The notes beneath the pieces are model-generated. The model was not told where the DNA came from and made no database searches. It worked only from the letters and a program-made list of their open reading frames with translations. 64,000 bases of DNA from Defluviitalea raffinosedens. GTDB lineage: Bacteria; Bacillota; Clostridia; Lachnospirales; Defluviitaleaceae. Location of the stretch: the NCBI RefSeq assembly GCF_016908775.1, contig NZ_JAFBEP010000003.1, forward strand, positions 1 to 64,000, written 5' to 3'. The translations under genes were made by a program, and so were the position numbers. This document shows, piece after piece, positions 53,463 through 64,000 of the stretch; the stretch's first letter is position 1; each line of letters opens with the position of its first letter.

Positions 53463-56426
53463 TTATTGGGTTATTAAATAGATTGATCTGTTGCCATAAC
53501 CTGTAGAAGTTTTAACTTCAACTGTATATCCTCCATCTATTTCAAATTCATCAGCTGTGCCTAATTGTACTGCTACATATACTTTATTATCTGTCATTCC
53601 ATATACATAGTCAGTTACATCAGACATTACCTCTGCACCATATTGGATGGATAGAATGTCATTTGCAAGATCTGCTACATTAGTATAATGATAATCATCA
53701 AATACAATTACAAGATAATTATTTACACCTAATGGTTTAAATATATTATTCTTTATAAGACATTCATCTTGATCAACCCTAAATATAACAGTATTATCCT
53801 GCAAATTATATACTGCTGAATATACATATTCATTTACAGTTACAATATCCTCTGGTTTTTCTAACAGTGATCTGTATTCAAAAATTAACTTTTCTTTATC
53901 TGTAGTATTATAAATACTTCCTCCCTCTGCATAATAATTAGGGAATGTTACTGTATAGCCATATTTTCTCCCTGATATTAACTGCATTTCAACTATGCCG
54001 TTCTTATCTGTATAATACACTTGATTATCTATGGTTACCTCTGCACCTTGTAATGGTTTTTGAGTCATAACATCTTTGATTTCAAATCTTGCAGTATATG
54101 TTTGTGGCTCGACTGTTACAAAGATTTCTTTATCCCATGTAATATTACCTTTTGTAAAACGAAGAATTGGATTGTCCGCATAAGATGAATCATATATATT
54201 TTGATCTTTTAATCTTATCGTTCCATTATCATTTTCAAGATGACTATAATAACGATGCTGTTCATCAATTATAATGTCAACAGTAATATTTCTATCTGCA
54301 ATTTCATTAGGTTTTAATTGCTTTACTATATTCTCAATATTTTCGCCTTTTTGAATAGTATTCGGTATTATTACTTTATCTACGTATTTATCAGCTTCTA
54401 ATTCCAGTATTGCAATAGAAGCATTGCCTTCTACTGTTTTTGGTCGAGATCCTAATATTGAGCCATCAGCAGCACTACTTACTATCACCTTTTCAATATC
54501 AATCTCATATTCTCCTGAAACTTCAGTAACCGCATTTAATACCAGTTCTTTAATAGTAACAGCACTTAAGTGAATTTTAGCCTCGGTAGAAACTGTAATT
54601 CTACCAAATTTTCCTGTAAAATCTACTTTTTCGTTTTCCAATAGAGTACCTTCTACGACTATTTCTGGTGCCTCAACATCTAATGCAAAAGTGTCAATTG
54701 ATGTAGGACTTTGTATATAAATTGAATCCACTTTAGAATCTCCAGCTATACTTAGACTAACTCTGCCATCTTTATTATTCACTGTAATGCTTGGTGTAGT
54801 AATATCTCTGAAATGAATACTACCTCCACCGACAATGGTTGTTACGCCTTTAACATTTAAATCATTAGCAGATATCCATCCATCTTCAGCATTTTCTGTA
54901 ATGGTTAAACTACCTGTAATATCTGAAAAATCTATGGACACATTAGGTACATTAACGATTACGTTTCCTCGAATCTCTACATTTATTAATCTTATGTTAG
55001 AAGCATCAACGATTACGTTCCCGGATATGATCCTTCTTTCTGAGTCTATTCCAGTATTTTCTGTAATTCTTATCGTAGGTACATTGCTTTCACTTCCAGG
55101 GTTTTTATTGTCGGAATTTCCACTGCTGGAGCTTCCACCGCCACCGCCTGTAGTTGTCTTTTCTGTAATTACAGGCTTTTCAACATTATCTGCAACGGTC
55201 AGCTTATCAGGTTCTTGTTCGAATTTAACACCGCTAACGTTGATGACTGCTTCTTTTACTGTACCTTTTCCTGTTATATTTGCTACTGCATTCAATACAA
55301 TTGCGTTCACTACTGTTCCTGAAGGTATATTAACGTTTATATCTGCTGAAGCTGCTTCTACTTCACTAAAGTTACCTACTAATGTGATTTGATCTTCTTT
55401 GGAAGCATCTATAACTACTGTGGTAAATCCATCTTTGGTTAAATTGCTTTCTTCTAATTTAACCCCTGATTTTGCTGTTACTTCTCCTACTGTAGTAGCT
55501 CCACTTACTACCAATCTTATTTTGCCATTTTCTTTCTCTACTGTTACTTTGCCTAATGTAGAATTTACAATGATGATACTGTTTTCTCCTCCACCGTAAA
55601 CATAAGTGGTTCCTTCAACCTTAACATTCTTTAAGGTAACTTCGCCTTCACCGATTTCTTTCGCTAAAGTTAAGTTTCCTTTGATGGTCATATCGGTTAA
55701 AGTAACATCAGATGCTTTAACTACTACATCATTTTCAATTACTTCTATACCATCTTTAGAACCATATGTACCTGCTGCATCATAAACAACACCTGATTCT
55801 TTTTGGATTTCCTTTTTTACTGCTCCTAATGCGTTGTTTAAGGTTACCACTGCTTCTGCACGGGTTATGTTGTTTGAGGGCTTAAAGCTTCCATCAGGAT
55901 AACCGCTCATAAAACCTTCCTGGACCACTGCACCGATTAGGCCTTTACTCCAGGCTGGCATGGCTAGAGAATCACTGAAGGAATTTGTACCGCTTTCATC
56001 TACTGTCAATCCTTTGATGGTTGCTACGATTTTTGCTACTTCCTGTCGAGTAATAGGGTTCTTTGGCTTCATGGTGTTGTCAGGATAGCCCCCTATATAT
56101 CCCGCTGCACTCGCTACGGATACTGCCTGGTAATACCATGCTTCTTCAGAAACATCTCCATAATTAATGGTTGTTCCTTCTTTGTACCCGAATGCTCCAT
56201 TCACTAAACTCATGAATTCTGCACGGGTAATGTCTTGTTTCGGTTTAAATGTTCCATCCGGATAACCCCCTATTAAACCCTGGTCAATCCATGACTGGAT
56301 GGTTTCTTCTGCCCAGTGTCCCTTAATGTCGGAAAATGCACTGGCATAGATACTCGTAGGAAGCATAGTTACTGCCATGGCCAGCATTACTAAGAATGCT
56401 ACTGTTTTGCTTGCTACTTTCTTCAC
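53463..56426 (-). CDS. S-layer-domain surface protein with beta-helix-like repeats
   Basis: A 987-residue secreted protein: signal peptide (about 1-29, MKKVASKTVAFLVMLAMAVT and cleavage near SIYASA), then three SLH domains (about 30-200; FSDIKGHWAEETIQSWIDQGLIGGYPDGTF and two more with GYPDNT and GYPDGS), which anchor to pyruvylated wall polymers. Two regions of valine-rich short strands follow (about 205-430 and 455-705, units such as VTLTDMTIKGNLTL), separated by a Gly/Ser linker; they look like a beta-helix. A C-terminal domain (about 780-870, KPLQGAEVTIDNQVYYTDKNGIVEM) resembles a Cna-B/carboxypeptidase-regulatory beta-sandwich. GTG start at 56426 after AGGAGGG. No catalytic residues are evident. 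Confidence 0.9.
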   Translation of the reverse strand: MKKVASKTVAFLVMLAMAVTMLPTSIYASAFSDIKGHWAEETIQSWIDQGLIGGYPDGTFKPKQDITRAEFMSLVNGAFGYKEGTTINYGDVSEEAWYYQAVSVASAAGYIGGYPDNTMKPKNPITRQEVAKIVATIKGLTVDESGTNSFSDSLAMPAWSKGLIGAVVQEGFMSGYPDGSFKPSNNITRAEAVVTLNNALGAVKKEIQKESGVVYDAAGTYGSKDGIEVIENDVVVKASDVTLTDMTIKGNLTLAKEIGEGEVTLKNVKVEGTTYVYGGGENSIIIVNSTLGKVTVEKENGKIRLVVSGATTVGEVTAKSGVKLEESNLTKDGFTTVVIDASKEDQITLVGNFSEVEAASADINVNIPSGTVVNAIVLNAVANITGKGTVKEAVINVSGVKFEQEPDKLTVADNVEKPVITEKTTTGGGGGSSSSGNSDNKNPGSESNVPTIRITENTGIDSERRIISGNVIVDASNIRLINVEIRGNVIVNVPNVSIDFSDITGSLTITENAEDGWISANDLNVKGVTTIVGGGSIHFRDITTPSITVNNKDGRVSLSIAGDSKVDSIYIQSPTSIDTFALDVEAPEIVVEGTLLENEKVDFTGKFGRITVSTEAKIHLSAVTIKELVLNAVTEVSGEYEIDIEKVIVSSAADGSILGSRPKTVEGNASIAILELEADKYVDKVIIPNTIQKGENIENIVKQLKPNEIADRNITVDIIIDEQHRYYSHLENDNGTIRLKDQNIYDSSYADNPILRFTKGNITWDKEIFVTVEPQTYTARFEIKDVMTQKPLQGAEVTIDNQVYYTDKNGIVEMQLISGRKYGYTVTFPNYYAEGGSIYNTTDKEKLIFEYRSLLEKPEDIVTVNEYVYSAVYNLQDNTVIFRVDQDECLIKNNIFKPLGVNNYLVIVFDDYHYTNVADLANDILSIQYGAEVMSDVTDYVYGMTDNKVYVAVQLGTADEFEIDGGYTVEVKTSTGYGNRSIYLITQ

Positions 56427-56456
56427 TCTATCCCTCCTAAAATAATATTGAATGAA

Positions 56457-56519
56457 AAATATTCCTTTTTTAATAAGGAATATTGTATCAATTTTATCAT
56501 TTTATCTCCTAAGGTTCAA
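56457..56519 (-). promoter_or_regulatory. promoter of the SLH gene and hairpin at the mRNA 5' end
   Basis: TTGAAC (56514-56519), 17-bp spacer, TAAAAT (56491-56496). The predicted start is a few bases before a stem, AATATTCCTT with AAGGAATATT (56457-56483), that would sit at the very 5' end of the mRNA. The following TTTTTC makes it also terminator-like. Confidence 0.5.
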
Positions 56520-56566
56520 CATAAAACGATAAGATACTTTATTTTTCGCACGAATTTCTGAATATA

Positions 56567-56600
56567 TAAAAATCGTGGTTTGCATTGCAAACCACGATTT
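56567..56600 (-). terminator. terminator of the chemoreceptor at 56705
   Basis: Perfect stem AAATCGTGGTTTGC with GCAAACCACGATTT, then TTTTTATAT on the minus strand. It is 105 bp after the stop codon, and the transcript includes a short FKQIM-like relic. Confidence 0.8.
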
Positions 56601-56704
56601 AATATGCTCTGTATCTTTATATGGTTTTTACATTTTTTGAAGAAAAAGAATCTTATTGCATAATCTGCTTAAAAAGCTTATCACCATTTATTTATTTTTT
56701 CATA

Positions 56705-58420
56705 TTATAATGTGAATTCTAAAATACTGCTATTCAACTCTTCTGCCAGTTTAAATAGCTTTTGCGCATTGCTGGATACGGTCTCTATGAAGCTGTTTTG
56801 CTCCTCTATAGAAGCGGATGTTTCCTGTATACCTGCTGCGCTGTCCTGAGATATGGATGCAATTTCATCCACTGATAATCTGATCTTTTTACTGTTTTCT
56901 GCTATTCCATTCAGATTATAGGCTACATTTTTTACTCGTTCTACGATATGGGCTATTTCATTATTTATATTTGTAAAGGCTTCTCCCGTTACTTTGATTT
57001 GGTCTATACCTTCCTGTACTTCTCCATAACCCTCTCTTAAGGAATGGACTACAGATTTTGATTCAGACTGTATTCCCTGGATGATATGGCTTATACCAAC
57101 AGCAGAATCACTTACCTGTTCTGCCAATTTTCTGATCTCATCTGATACGACTGCAAATCCTCGCCCTGCTTCTCCCGCTCTTGCTGCCTCTATGGCTGCG
57201 TTAAGAGCCAGCAAATTAGTCTGCTTTGCAATGGCATTGATGATTTCTACCAGTCGGGTGATTTCCTGAGATTTCGTATCTAAGTTTTCTACTTTAGCCA
57301 TAGAATGTTTAAAGGTATCATTGATCTTGTCCATTTGAGCGATGTAGTTTTCAATAAGCTCTTTTCCTTTGGTAGACATATTGGAAAGTCCATCGATGGA
57401 TGTATATAAATGCTTGCTGGCTTCATTGGCATCTGTAATACTGTTGTTTAAATTTGATATAAATTTGGCCACTTCTCCTGATGAACTAGCCTGCTTCTCA
57501 GCTCCATCAGCTAATGCCTGCATAGTAAATGCAATTTGCTCGCTGATTTGTTGTATTTGCTCGGATGATTCTGTCAGCTTTTCGCTTTCTTCATTGACTT
57601 CTTTAGAAGCATTAGAAATCTGATAAATCATCTTTCTCAAGTTTTCAATCATTGTATCAAAAGCCCTCGATAAAAGCCCTATTTCATCATTGCTATCATA
57701 GTTGATTTTTTGAACGGATAAGTTTCCTTTTGCAATCTCATTGCTTAGGGATACTATTCGATTTAAACGCTTTTGAACTATACGGGATATCAAAAACATA
57801 ATCAAAAATCCCAGGGCTGAAGATACAGCAATAGATATAATGAGAACAAGAATGGTCAGCTTTAAGCTGCTTTTTGCTTCTTTTACAGATCCTTCTTTTT
57901 GTGCTGTTATAATTTCTTTAACTTCTTGCAAATCATTCACGGTTACAGTTTTTAAAGAAGCAACTTCTTTTCTCTTCATCATATATTCTACTTTAAGATG
58001 TCTATTGGCAGCAGGAACGATTTCATCAATAAACATATGATTGATTTTTGAAACATTATTACTGATTTTTTCTAGCAACTCTTGATACTCCTGTAATTCA
58101 GGAACTTCTTTTAATAAGACTAACCCTTCATTAAATTGATCGATTTTGCTTTTAAATCTCTCGACTGTTTCTGGAGAAAGATACGTAATATAGTCATATG
58201 TCAGTGCATCTATTTCATTAAAATTTGCACTCATATCCAGTATTTTTTCCACATAAGATGTCTTCTGCTCCACGATTTCAATATTCTTGTTTACATTCCC
58301 CATTAATCCATACACAAATGCAGCTGAAAGCATAAATAAGAAAATTGAAATCAATAATGAAACAGAATATTTTAAGCCAATGCTTAAATTTTTCCATCGA
58401 ATGTTTCTAAAAAACTTCAT
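56705..58420 (-). CDS. methyl-accepting chemotaxis protein, four-helix-bundle sensor (paralogue 2)
   Basis: A 571-residue chemoreceptor with the same layout as the one at 51481: short basic N-terminus, membrane segments (about 14-38 and 188-212), four-helix-bundle ligand domain, HAMP, and the signalling domain with [32 protein letters not shown]. It is recent in origin: the signalling halves are almost the same while the ligand domains differ. The start is ATG 58420, with GGGGGGA seven bases before; the frame extends five codons further. A sigma-H-like promoter lies at 58474-58502. The SLH gene lies between the two paralogues. Confidence 0.95.
   Translation of the reverse strand: MKFFRNIRWKNLSIGLKYSVSLLISIFLFMLSAAFVYGLMGNVNKNIEIVEQKTSYVEKILDMSANFNEIDALTYDYITYLSPETVERFKSKIDQFNEGLVLLKEVPELQEYQELLEKISNNVSKINHMFIDEIVPAANRHLKVEYMMKRKEVASLKTVTVNDLQEVKEIITAQKEGSVKEAKSSLKLTILVLIISIAVSSALGFLIMFLISRIVQKRLNRIVSLSNEIAKGNLSVQKINYDSNDEIGLLSRAFDTMIENLRKMIYQISNASKEVNEESEKLTESSEQIQQISEQIAFTMQALADGAEKQASSSGEVAKFISNLNNSITDANEASKHLYTSIDGLSNMSTKGKELIENYIAQMDKINDTFKHSMAKVENLDTKSQEITRLVEIINAIAKQTNLLALNAAIEAARAGEAGRGFAVVSDEIRKLAEQVSDSAVGISHIIQGIQSESKSVVHSLREGYGEVQEGIDQIKVTGEAFTNINNEIAHIVERVKNVAYNLNGIAENSKKIRLSVDEIASISQDSAAGIQETSASIEEQNSFIETVSSNAQKLFKLAEELNSSILEFTL
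56794..57409. repeat. near-identical tract shared with 51570-52185
   Basis: Partner of the tract at 51570-52185, with the same orientation, 5224 bp away. Direct repeats of this length and identity can recombine and would delete the SLH gene between them. Confidence 0.85.
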
Positions 58421-58473
58421 AATATGTCCCCCCATTACCTCTTGTTATATTCTTCAAGATATATATCATATAT

Positions 58474-58502
58474 ATATTCGACATATATCTACTTTTTCCT
58501 TC
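58474..58502 (-). promoter_or_regulatory. sigma-H-like promoter of the chemoreceptor at 56705
   Basis: The minus strand reads GAAGGAAAA, 11-bp spacer, GTCGAATAT. It meets the sigma-H pattern and matches its counterpart at 53275-53303, although the bases around it have diverged. Confidence 0.5.
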
Positions 58503-58621
58503 TAATTTTAATTTTCAAAATTATACTTTTTTATCATCCATGAATTGGTTTTATTTCTTTTAAGCTGCATTATTCCATAGATTAATAATAAAGATAATTC
58601 TTTAAATCTATGTAAGCTCAT

Positions 58622-58668
58622 AGCAAAAAAGGCTGTTAACAATTTATATATGTCAACAGCCTTTTTTG

Positions 58669-58670
<2 letters not shown>
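58622..58670 (-). terminator. terminator overlapping the lacZ stop codon
   Basis: Long arms AGCAAAAAAGGCTGTT and AACAGCCTTTTTTGCT with T runs, starting at the lacZ TAG. Confidence 0.88.
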
Positions 58671-61701
<3,031 letters not shown>

Positions 61702-61737
61702 TTATGCCCTCCATTTAATGTTTAATCTATGAAACTT

Positions 61738-62547
61738 TTATTTAACTGCCCCGGTAATACCTTCTGCGAAACTCTTTTGTAAAATGAAGAAAATAATGAT
61801 CGTCGGAATCGTACATAACAGTACGCCCAACATCAACATACCATAATCCGTTACATAACCCTCTGTAAGATTGGCAACCAACATGGGCATTGTAATACTT
61901 TGATCATTTGTCATAATAACCTTTGGCCATAAATAATTGTTCCATGCATTCATGAAAGTGATAGTCATAGCTGCCGCATAGGTTGAGCGCATCGTTGGAA
62001 TAAACATACGATAAAAAATTTGGAGCTCATTTAGCCCATCTATCCTTGCCGCTTCAATAATGTCATGGGGGAAAGACCTGGCACTTTGTCTAAACAGCAT
62101 GATCAAAAATGGCGTTGAAATCGTAGGTAAAATAAATCCAATAGTGGAATTGAGAAGACCTGCCTTTGAAAACATCTGGAACAATGGAATCATCGTTGCT
62201 GCAAAAGGCACCATCATAGCAAGCAGAAGTATGGACATCACAGTATCTTTTGCTTTGTCATGGAAAATTTCAAATCCATAGCCTGCCAAAGAACAAATAC
62301 ATAAAGAAATTAGTGTGAGGGTAACTGAATACTTAAATGAATTAATCATCGCCCCGGAAACATTTTGAGCTGTCAAAAGATTCTTGAAATTATATAACAA
62401 TGCCGTACCGGGAATCAGTTTTCCTCTTATAACATCCACACTCATATTGGTAGCTGCACAAAACATCCAATAAAGCGGAAACACCGAAATAATAGAAACA
62501 ATCGTCAAAAATACATATTCAAAAATTCTTTTTCCCTTCTCAATCAC
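61738..62547 (-). CDS. sugar ABC transporter permease, MalG/LacG type
   Basis: Inner permease of a CUT1-type importer. About 269 residues with six membrane segments (about 13-33, 72-95, 105-125, 138-158, 185-205, 240-260) and the EAA loop EAARIDGLNELQIFYRMFIPTMR that docks the ATPase. The listed start is the GTG at 62547, which overlaps the upstream gene by 8 bp and follows AGTAGGTG; GTG 62556 is also possible. It sits 39 bp before lacZ, which makes a galactoside the likely substrate. Confidence 0.93.
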   Translation of the reverse strand: MIEKGKRIFEYVFLTIVSIISVFPLYWMFCAATNMSVDVIRGKLIPGTALLYNFKNLLTAQNVSGAMINSFKYSVTLTLISLCICSLAGYGFEIFHDKAKDTVMSILLLAMMVPFAATMIPLFQMFSKAGLLNSTIGFILPTISTPFLIMLFRQSARSFPHDIIEAARIDGLNELQIFYRMFIPTMRSTYAAAMTITFMNAWNNYLWPKVIMTNDQSITMPMLVANLTEGYVTDYGMLMLGVLLCTIPTIIIFFILQKSFAEGITGAVK

Positions 62548-63472
62548 GTTTGTCACCTACTTTCATTTGGATAAAGGCTAATATCGCCACCAATATCAAT
62601 ATCAGATAAGACATAGCCGCTGCATATCCAAAATTCGGAACATATTTAAAGGACATGTTGTAAATATAGTGAGACATTGTAATCGTGGCATTTGCCGGAC
62701 CGCCGTTGGTCAAGTTCACAGATTCATCAAAGAGCTGCAAGGTTCCATTGGTGGACATGATCGCAGTTAAAAGGATCGTTGGCTTTAAAAGTGGCACTGT
62801 AATTTTCCAGAAAGATTGAAATGAAGAAGCTCCATCTATTTTGGCAGCTTCATATATGGTATACTCAATGTTTTGAAGACCAGCCAAATAAAATACCATG
62901 TTATAACCAGTCCATCTCCAAATCAATGCAATAATGATAACTGCTCTTGCACTGTTGGGAAATGCCAGGAAATTATACCCTGTTTTGAATATACCTAACT
63001 TAATAAGCATCACATTAATGAATCCATCAATGGCAAATAAAGAACGGAAAATAATCGCATATGAAACCAGCGAAGTTGCACAGGGCAGGAAAATGGCTGT
63101 ACGAAATAAACCTTTGAATCTTAAATTCCTGTCATTGAGCATACATGCCAGAACCAATGCTAAAATAAGCATGATAGGAACCTGTATAATGAGATAAATA
63201 AAATTGTTCTTCAATGCCTGCATAAATACATTATCCTGGAACATCCGAACATAGTTATTAACTCCTGCCCAGGTCATCTTGGCACCGATACCTGTGCGAA
63301 AAGAAAGAATGAGTGCTTTAAACATAGGATAAAAACTCATAGCCACAATTAAAATAACAGCTGGTATCAGACATGCCCAGCCAAAAAGATTTTGCCTGGT
63401 TTTTAATTTGAGCCTTTTATGAGAATAGCTGATCCCGGTATTCATCTCCAGATTATTATTGGAATAGCTCAC
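62540..63472 (-). CDS. sugar ABC transporter permease, MalF/LacF type
   Basis: The partner permease. 310 residues, six membrane segments after a cytoplasmic N-terminus, and the EAA loop EAAKIDGASSFQSFWKITVPLLK. The start is GTG 63472 with GGGAGGGAG before it. It overlaps the MalG-type gene. The ATPase (often a shared MsmK-like protein) is not in the window. Confidence 0.94.
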   Translation of the reverse strand: MSYSNNNLEMNTGISYSHKRLKLKTRQNLFGWACLIPAVILIVAMSFYPMFKALILSFRTGIGAKMTWAGVNNYVRMFQDNVFMQALKNNFIYLIIQVPIMLILALVLACMLNDRNLRFKGLFRTAIFLPCATSLVSYAIIFRSLFAIDGFINVMLIKLGIFKTGYNFLAFPNSARAVIIIALIWRWTGYNMVFYLAGLQNIEYTIYEAAKIDGASSFQSFWKITVPLLKPTILLTAIMSTNGTLQLFDESVNLTNGGPANATITMSHYIYNMSFKYVPNFGYAAAMSYLILILVAILAFIQMKVGDKRD

Positions 63473-63515
63473 GAGATCTCCCTCCCTTTACTGTTTTAAT
63501 AAAAAATTCGAAAAG

Positions 63516-63550
63516 TATAGGGAACGGCCTGAATAAGACTGTTCCCTATA
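63516..63550 (-). terminator. attenuating hairpin between the binding protein and permease genes
   Basis: Arms TATAGGGAAC and GTTCCCTATA with CTTTTCGAATTTTTTATT on the minus strand. In binding-protein operons such a hairpin usually lets most transcripts stop after the binding protein gene. Confidence 0.65.
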
Positions 63551-63578
63551 TACAACTTCATGCTTTAGCCTCAATGAC

Positions 63579-64000
63579 TTATTGTCCCATTGTAAATTTA
63601 ACAGTGGATTCTGCCGTTTCCAGTTCAGCTTTTAAATCAGCGCCAGAAATAACATTGGATAATGCTGTAGCCACAGCATCTCTTGCTTCGTAGTAGTAGA
63701 TACCAGTATTATTGCTTGGTACTTTAGATGCAAAATCTGTAATCATTGAATAGATCGCCTGATTCTGGAAGAATTCCTGAGGTTCGCCGTATACATCAGA
63801 ATCTCCTGCCGGAATATAAGTTGCAAGAGCCCCTGATTTTGGCAGAATGGTTTCATAGAATTCTACGCTTCCGGCAAAGGTCTTGGACAAGAAATCAATA
63901 GCCAATTCTTTGTTCTTGCTGTTCGTAGTAATAGCCCAGCTTGAACCACCATTGTTGGAATAATTTGTGGCGCTGGATATATTATCTAACTTGGGCATAT
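63579..64000 (-). CDS. sugar ABC transporter solute-binding protein (C-terminal part)
   Basis: The last 140 residues of an extracellular binding protein; the N-terminus is outside the window. The segment SWAITTNSKNKELAIDFLSKTFAG, the PKSGALATYIPAG stretch and the helical end ATALSNVISGADLKAELETAESTVKFTMGQ are typical of the SBP_bac_1 family that serves CUT1 sugar importers. Expression leads directly into the two permeases and lacZ. Partial, no stop codon missing: the TAA is at 63579. Confidence 0.88.
   Translation of the reverse strand, partial: MPKLDNISSATNYSNNGGSSWAITTNSKNKELAIDFLSKTFAGSVEFYETILPKSGALATYIPAGDSDVYGEPQEFFQNQAIYSMITDFASKVPSNNTGIYYYEARDAVATALSNVISGADLKAELETAESTVKFTMGQ

Noticed and set aside
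54835-55392. A 185-codon open frame antisense to the SLH gene
   Set aside because: A by-product of the valine/threonine-rich repeats on the opposite strand; no start signals.
51857-57269. Two identical 62-codon open frames antisense to the chemoreceptors (51857-52045 and 57081-57269)
   Set aside because: They are shadows; their identity only reflects the near-identical signalling tracts of the two receptor genes.

Overview
The window looks like a chromosomal segment of a low-GC, endospore-forming, Gram-positive anaerobe of the class Clostridia. The sporulation genes (spoIIE, spoVT, spoVG, yabP, yabQ), a B12-dependent methionine synthase with its activation domain in a separate gene, S-layer (SLH) domains, multiple chemoreceptors and AGGAGG-type ribosome sites all fit. 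A Lachnospirales-like host is my guess and is not proven. No transposase, integrase, phage gene or CRISPR array is visible.

Left block (0.3-43.3 kb). Almost every gene is on the minus strand. It opens with glmS-glmM and cdaR-cdaA (cell-wall precursor and c-di-AMP synthesis), a plus-strand BON-domain gene, metH with its reactivation partner, two unknown membrane proteins, a glycoside-hydrolase-like exported protein, lysS-greA, an uncharacterised gene, and panT-coaX-dusB with birA. Then comes a block with the same gene content and order as the origin-proximal region of Bacillus subtilis: ftsH, hpt, tilS, spoIIE, a tRNA cluster (fMet, Met, Val), divIC, yabQ, yabP, rqcP, (hup), mazG, spoVT, a PpiC lipoprotein, mfd, pth, prs, glmU, spoVG, purR. 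Here glgC-glgD sits between spoVG and purR. The block links nucleotide, cell-wall and sporulation functions, and the promoters I can read match that: a Spo0A/sigma-A-like spoIIE promoter with the unusual 21-bp spacer, a sigma-G-like spoVT promoter, and a sigma-E-like promoter before the unknown gene at 15.2-16.1 kb.

Middle (43.5-49.3 kb, plus strand). murC, a DnaD-domain replication protein and a DnaC/DnaI-type helicase loader are followed by a membrane-anchored XRE regulator and an L,D-transpeptidase. A cluster of perfect DnaA boxes (TTATCCACA) runs from the 3' tail of murC into the DnaD-domain gene, right after the point where gene direction switches.

Right block (49.3-64 kb, minus strand). 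Three chemoreceptors, two of them recent paralogues flanking a 987-residue SLH surface protein, are followed by lacZ and a CUT1-type sugar ABC transporter (solute-binding protein cut by the window edge). This is an accessory sensing and sugar-use region.

The least expected features are (i) a family of about 130-bp hairpin repeats, five full or partial copies, always between co-directional genes and in one orientation; (ii) the DnaA-box cluster; (iii) sporulation-type promoters in front of unknown or chemotaxis genes; (iv) four exact-length 14-bp tandem repeats in a chemoreceptor leader.
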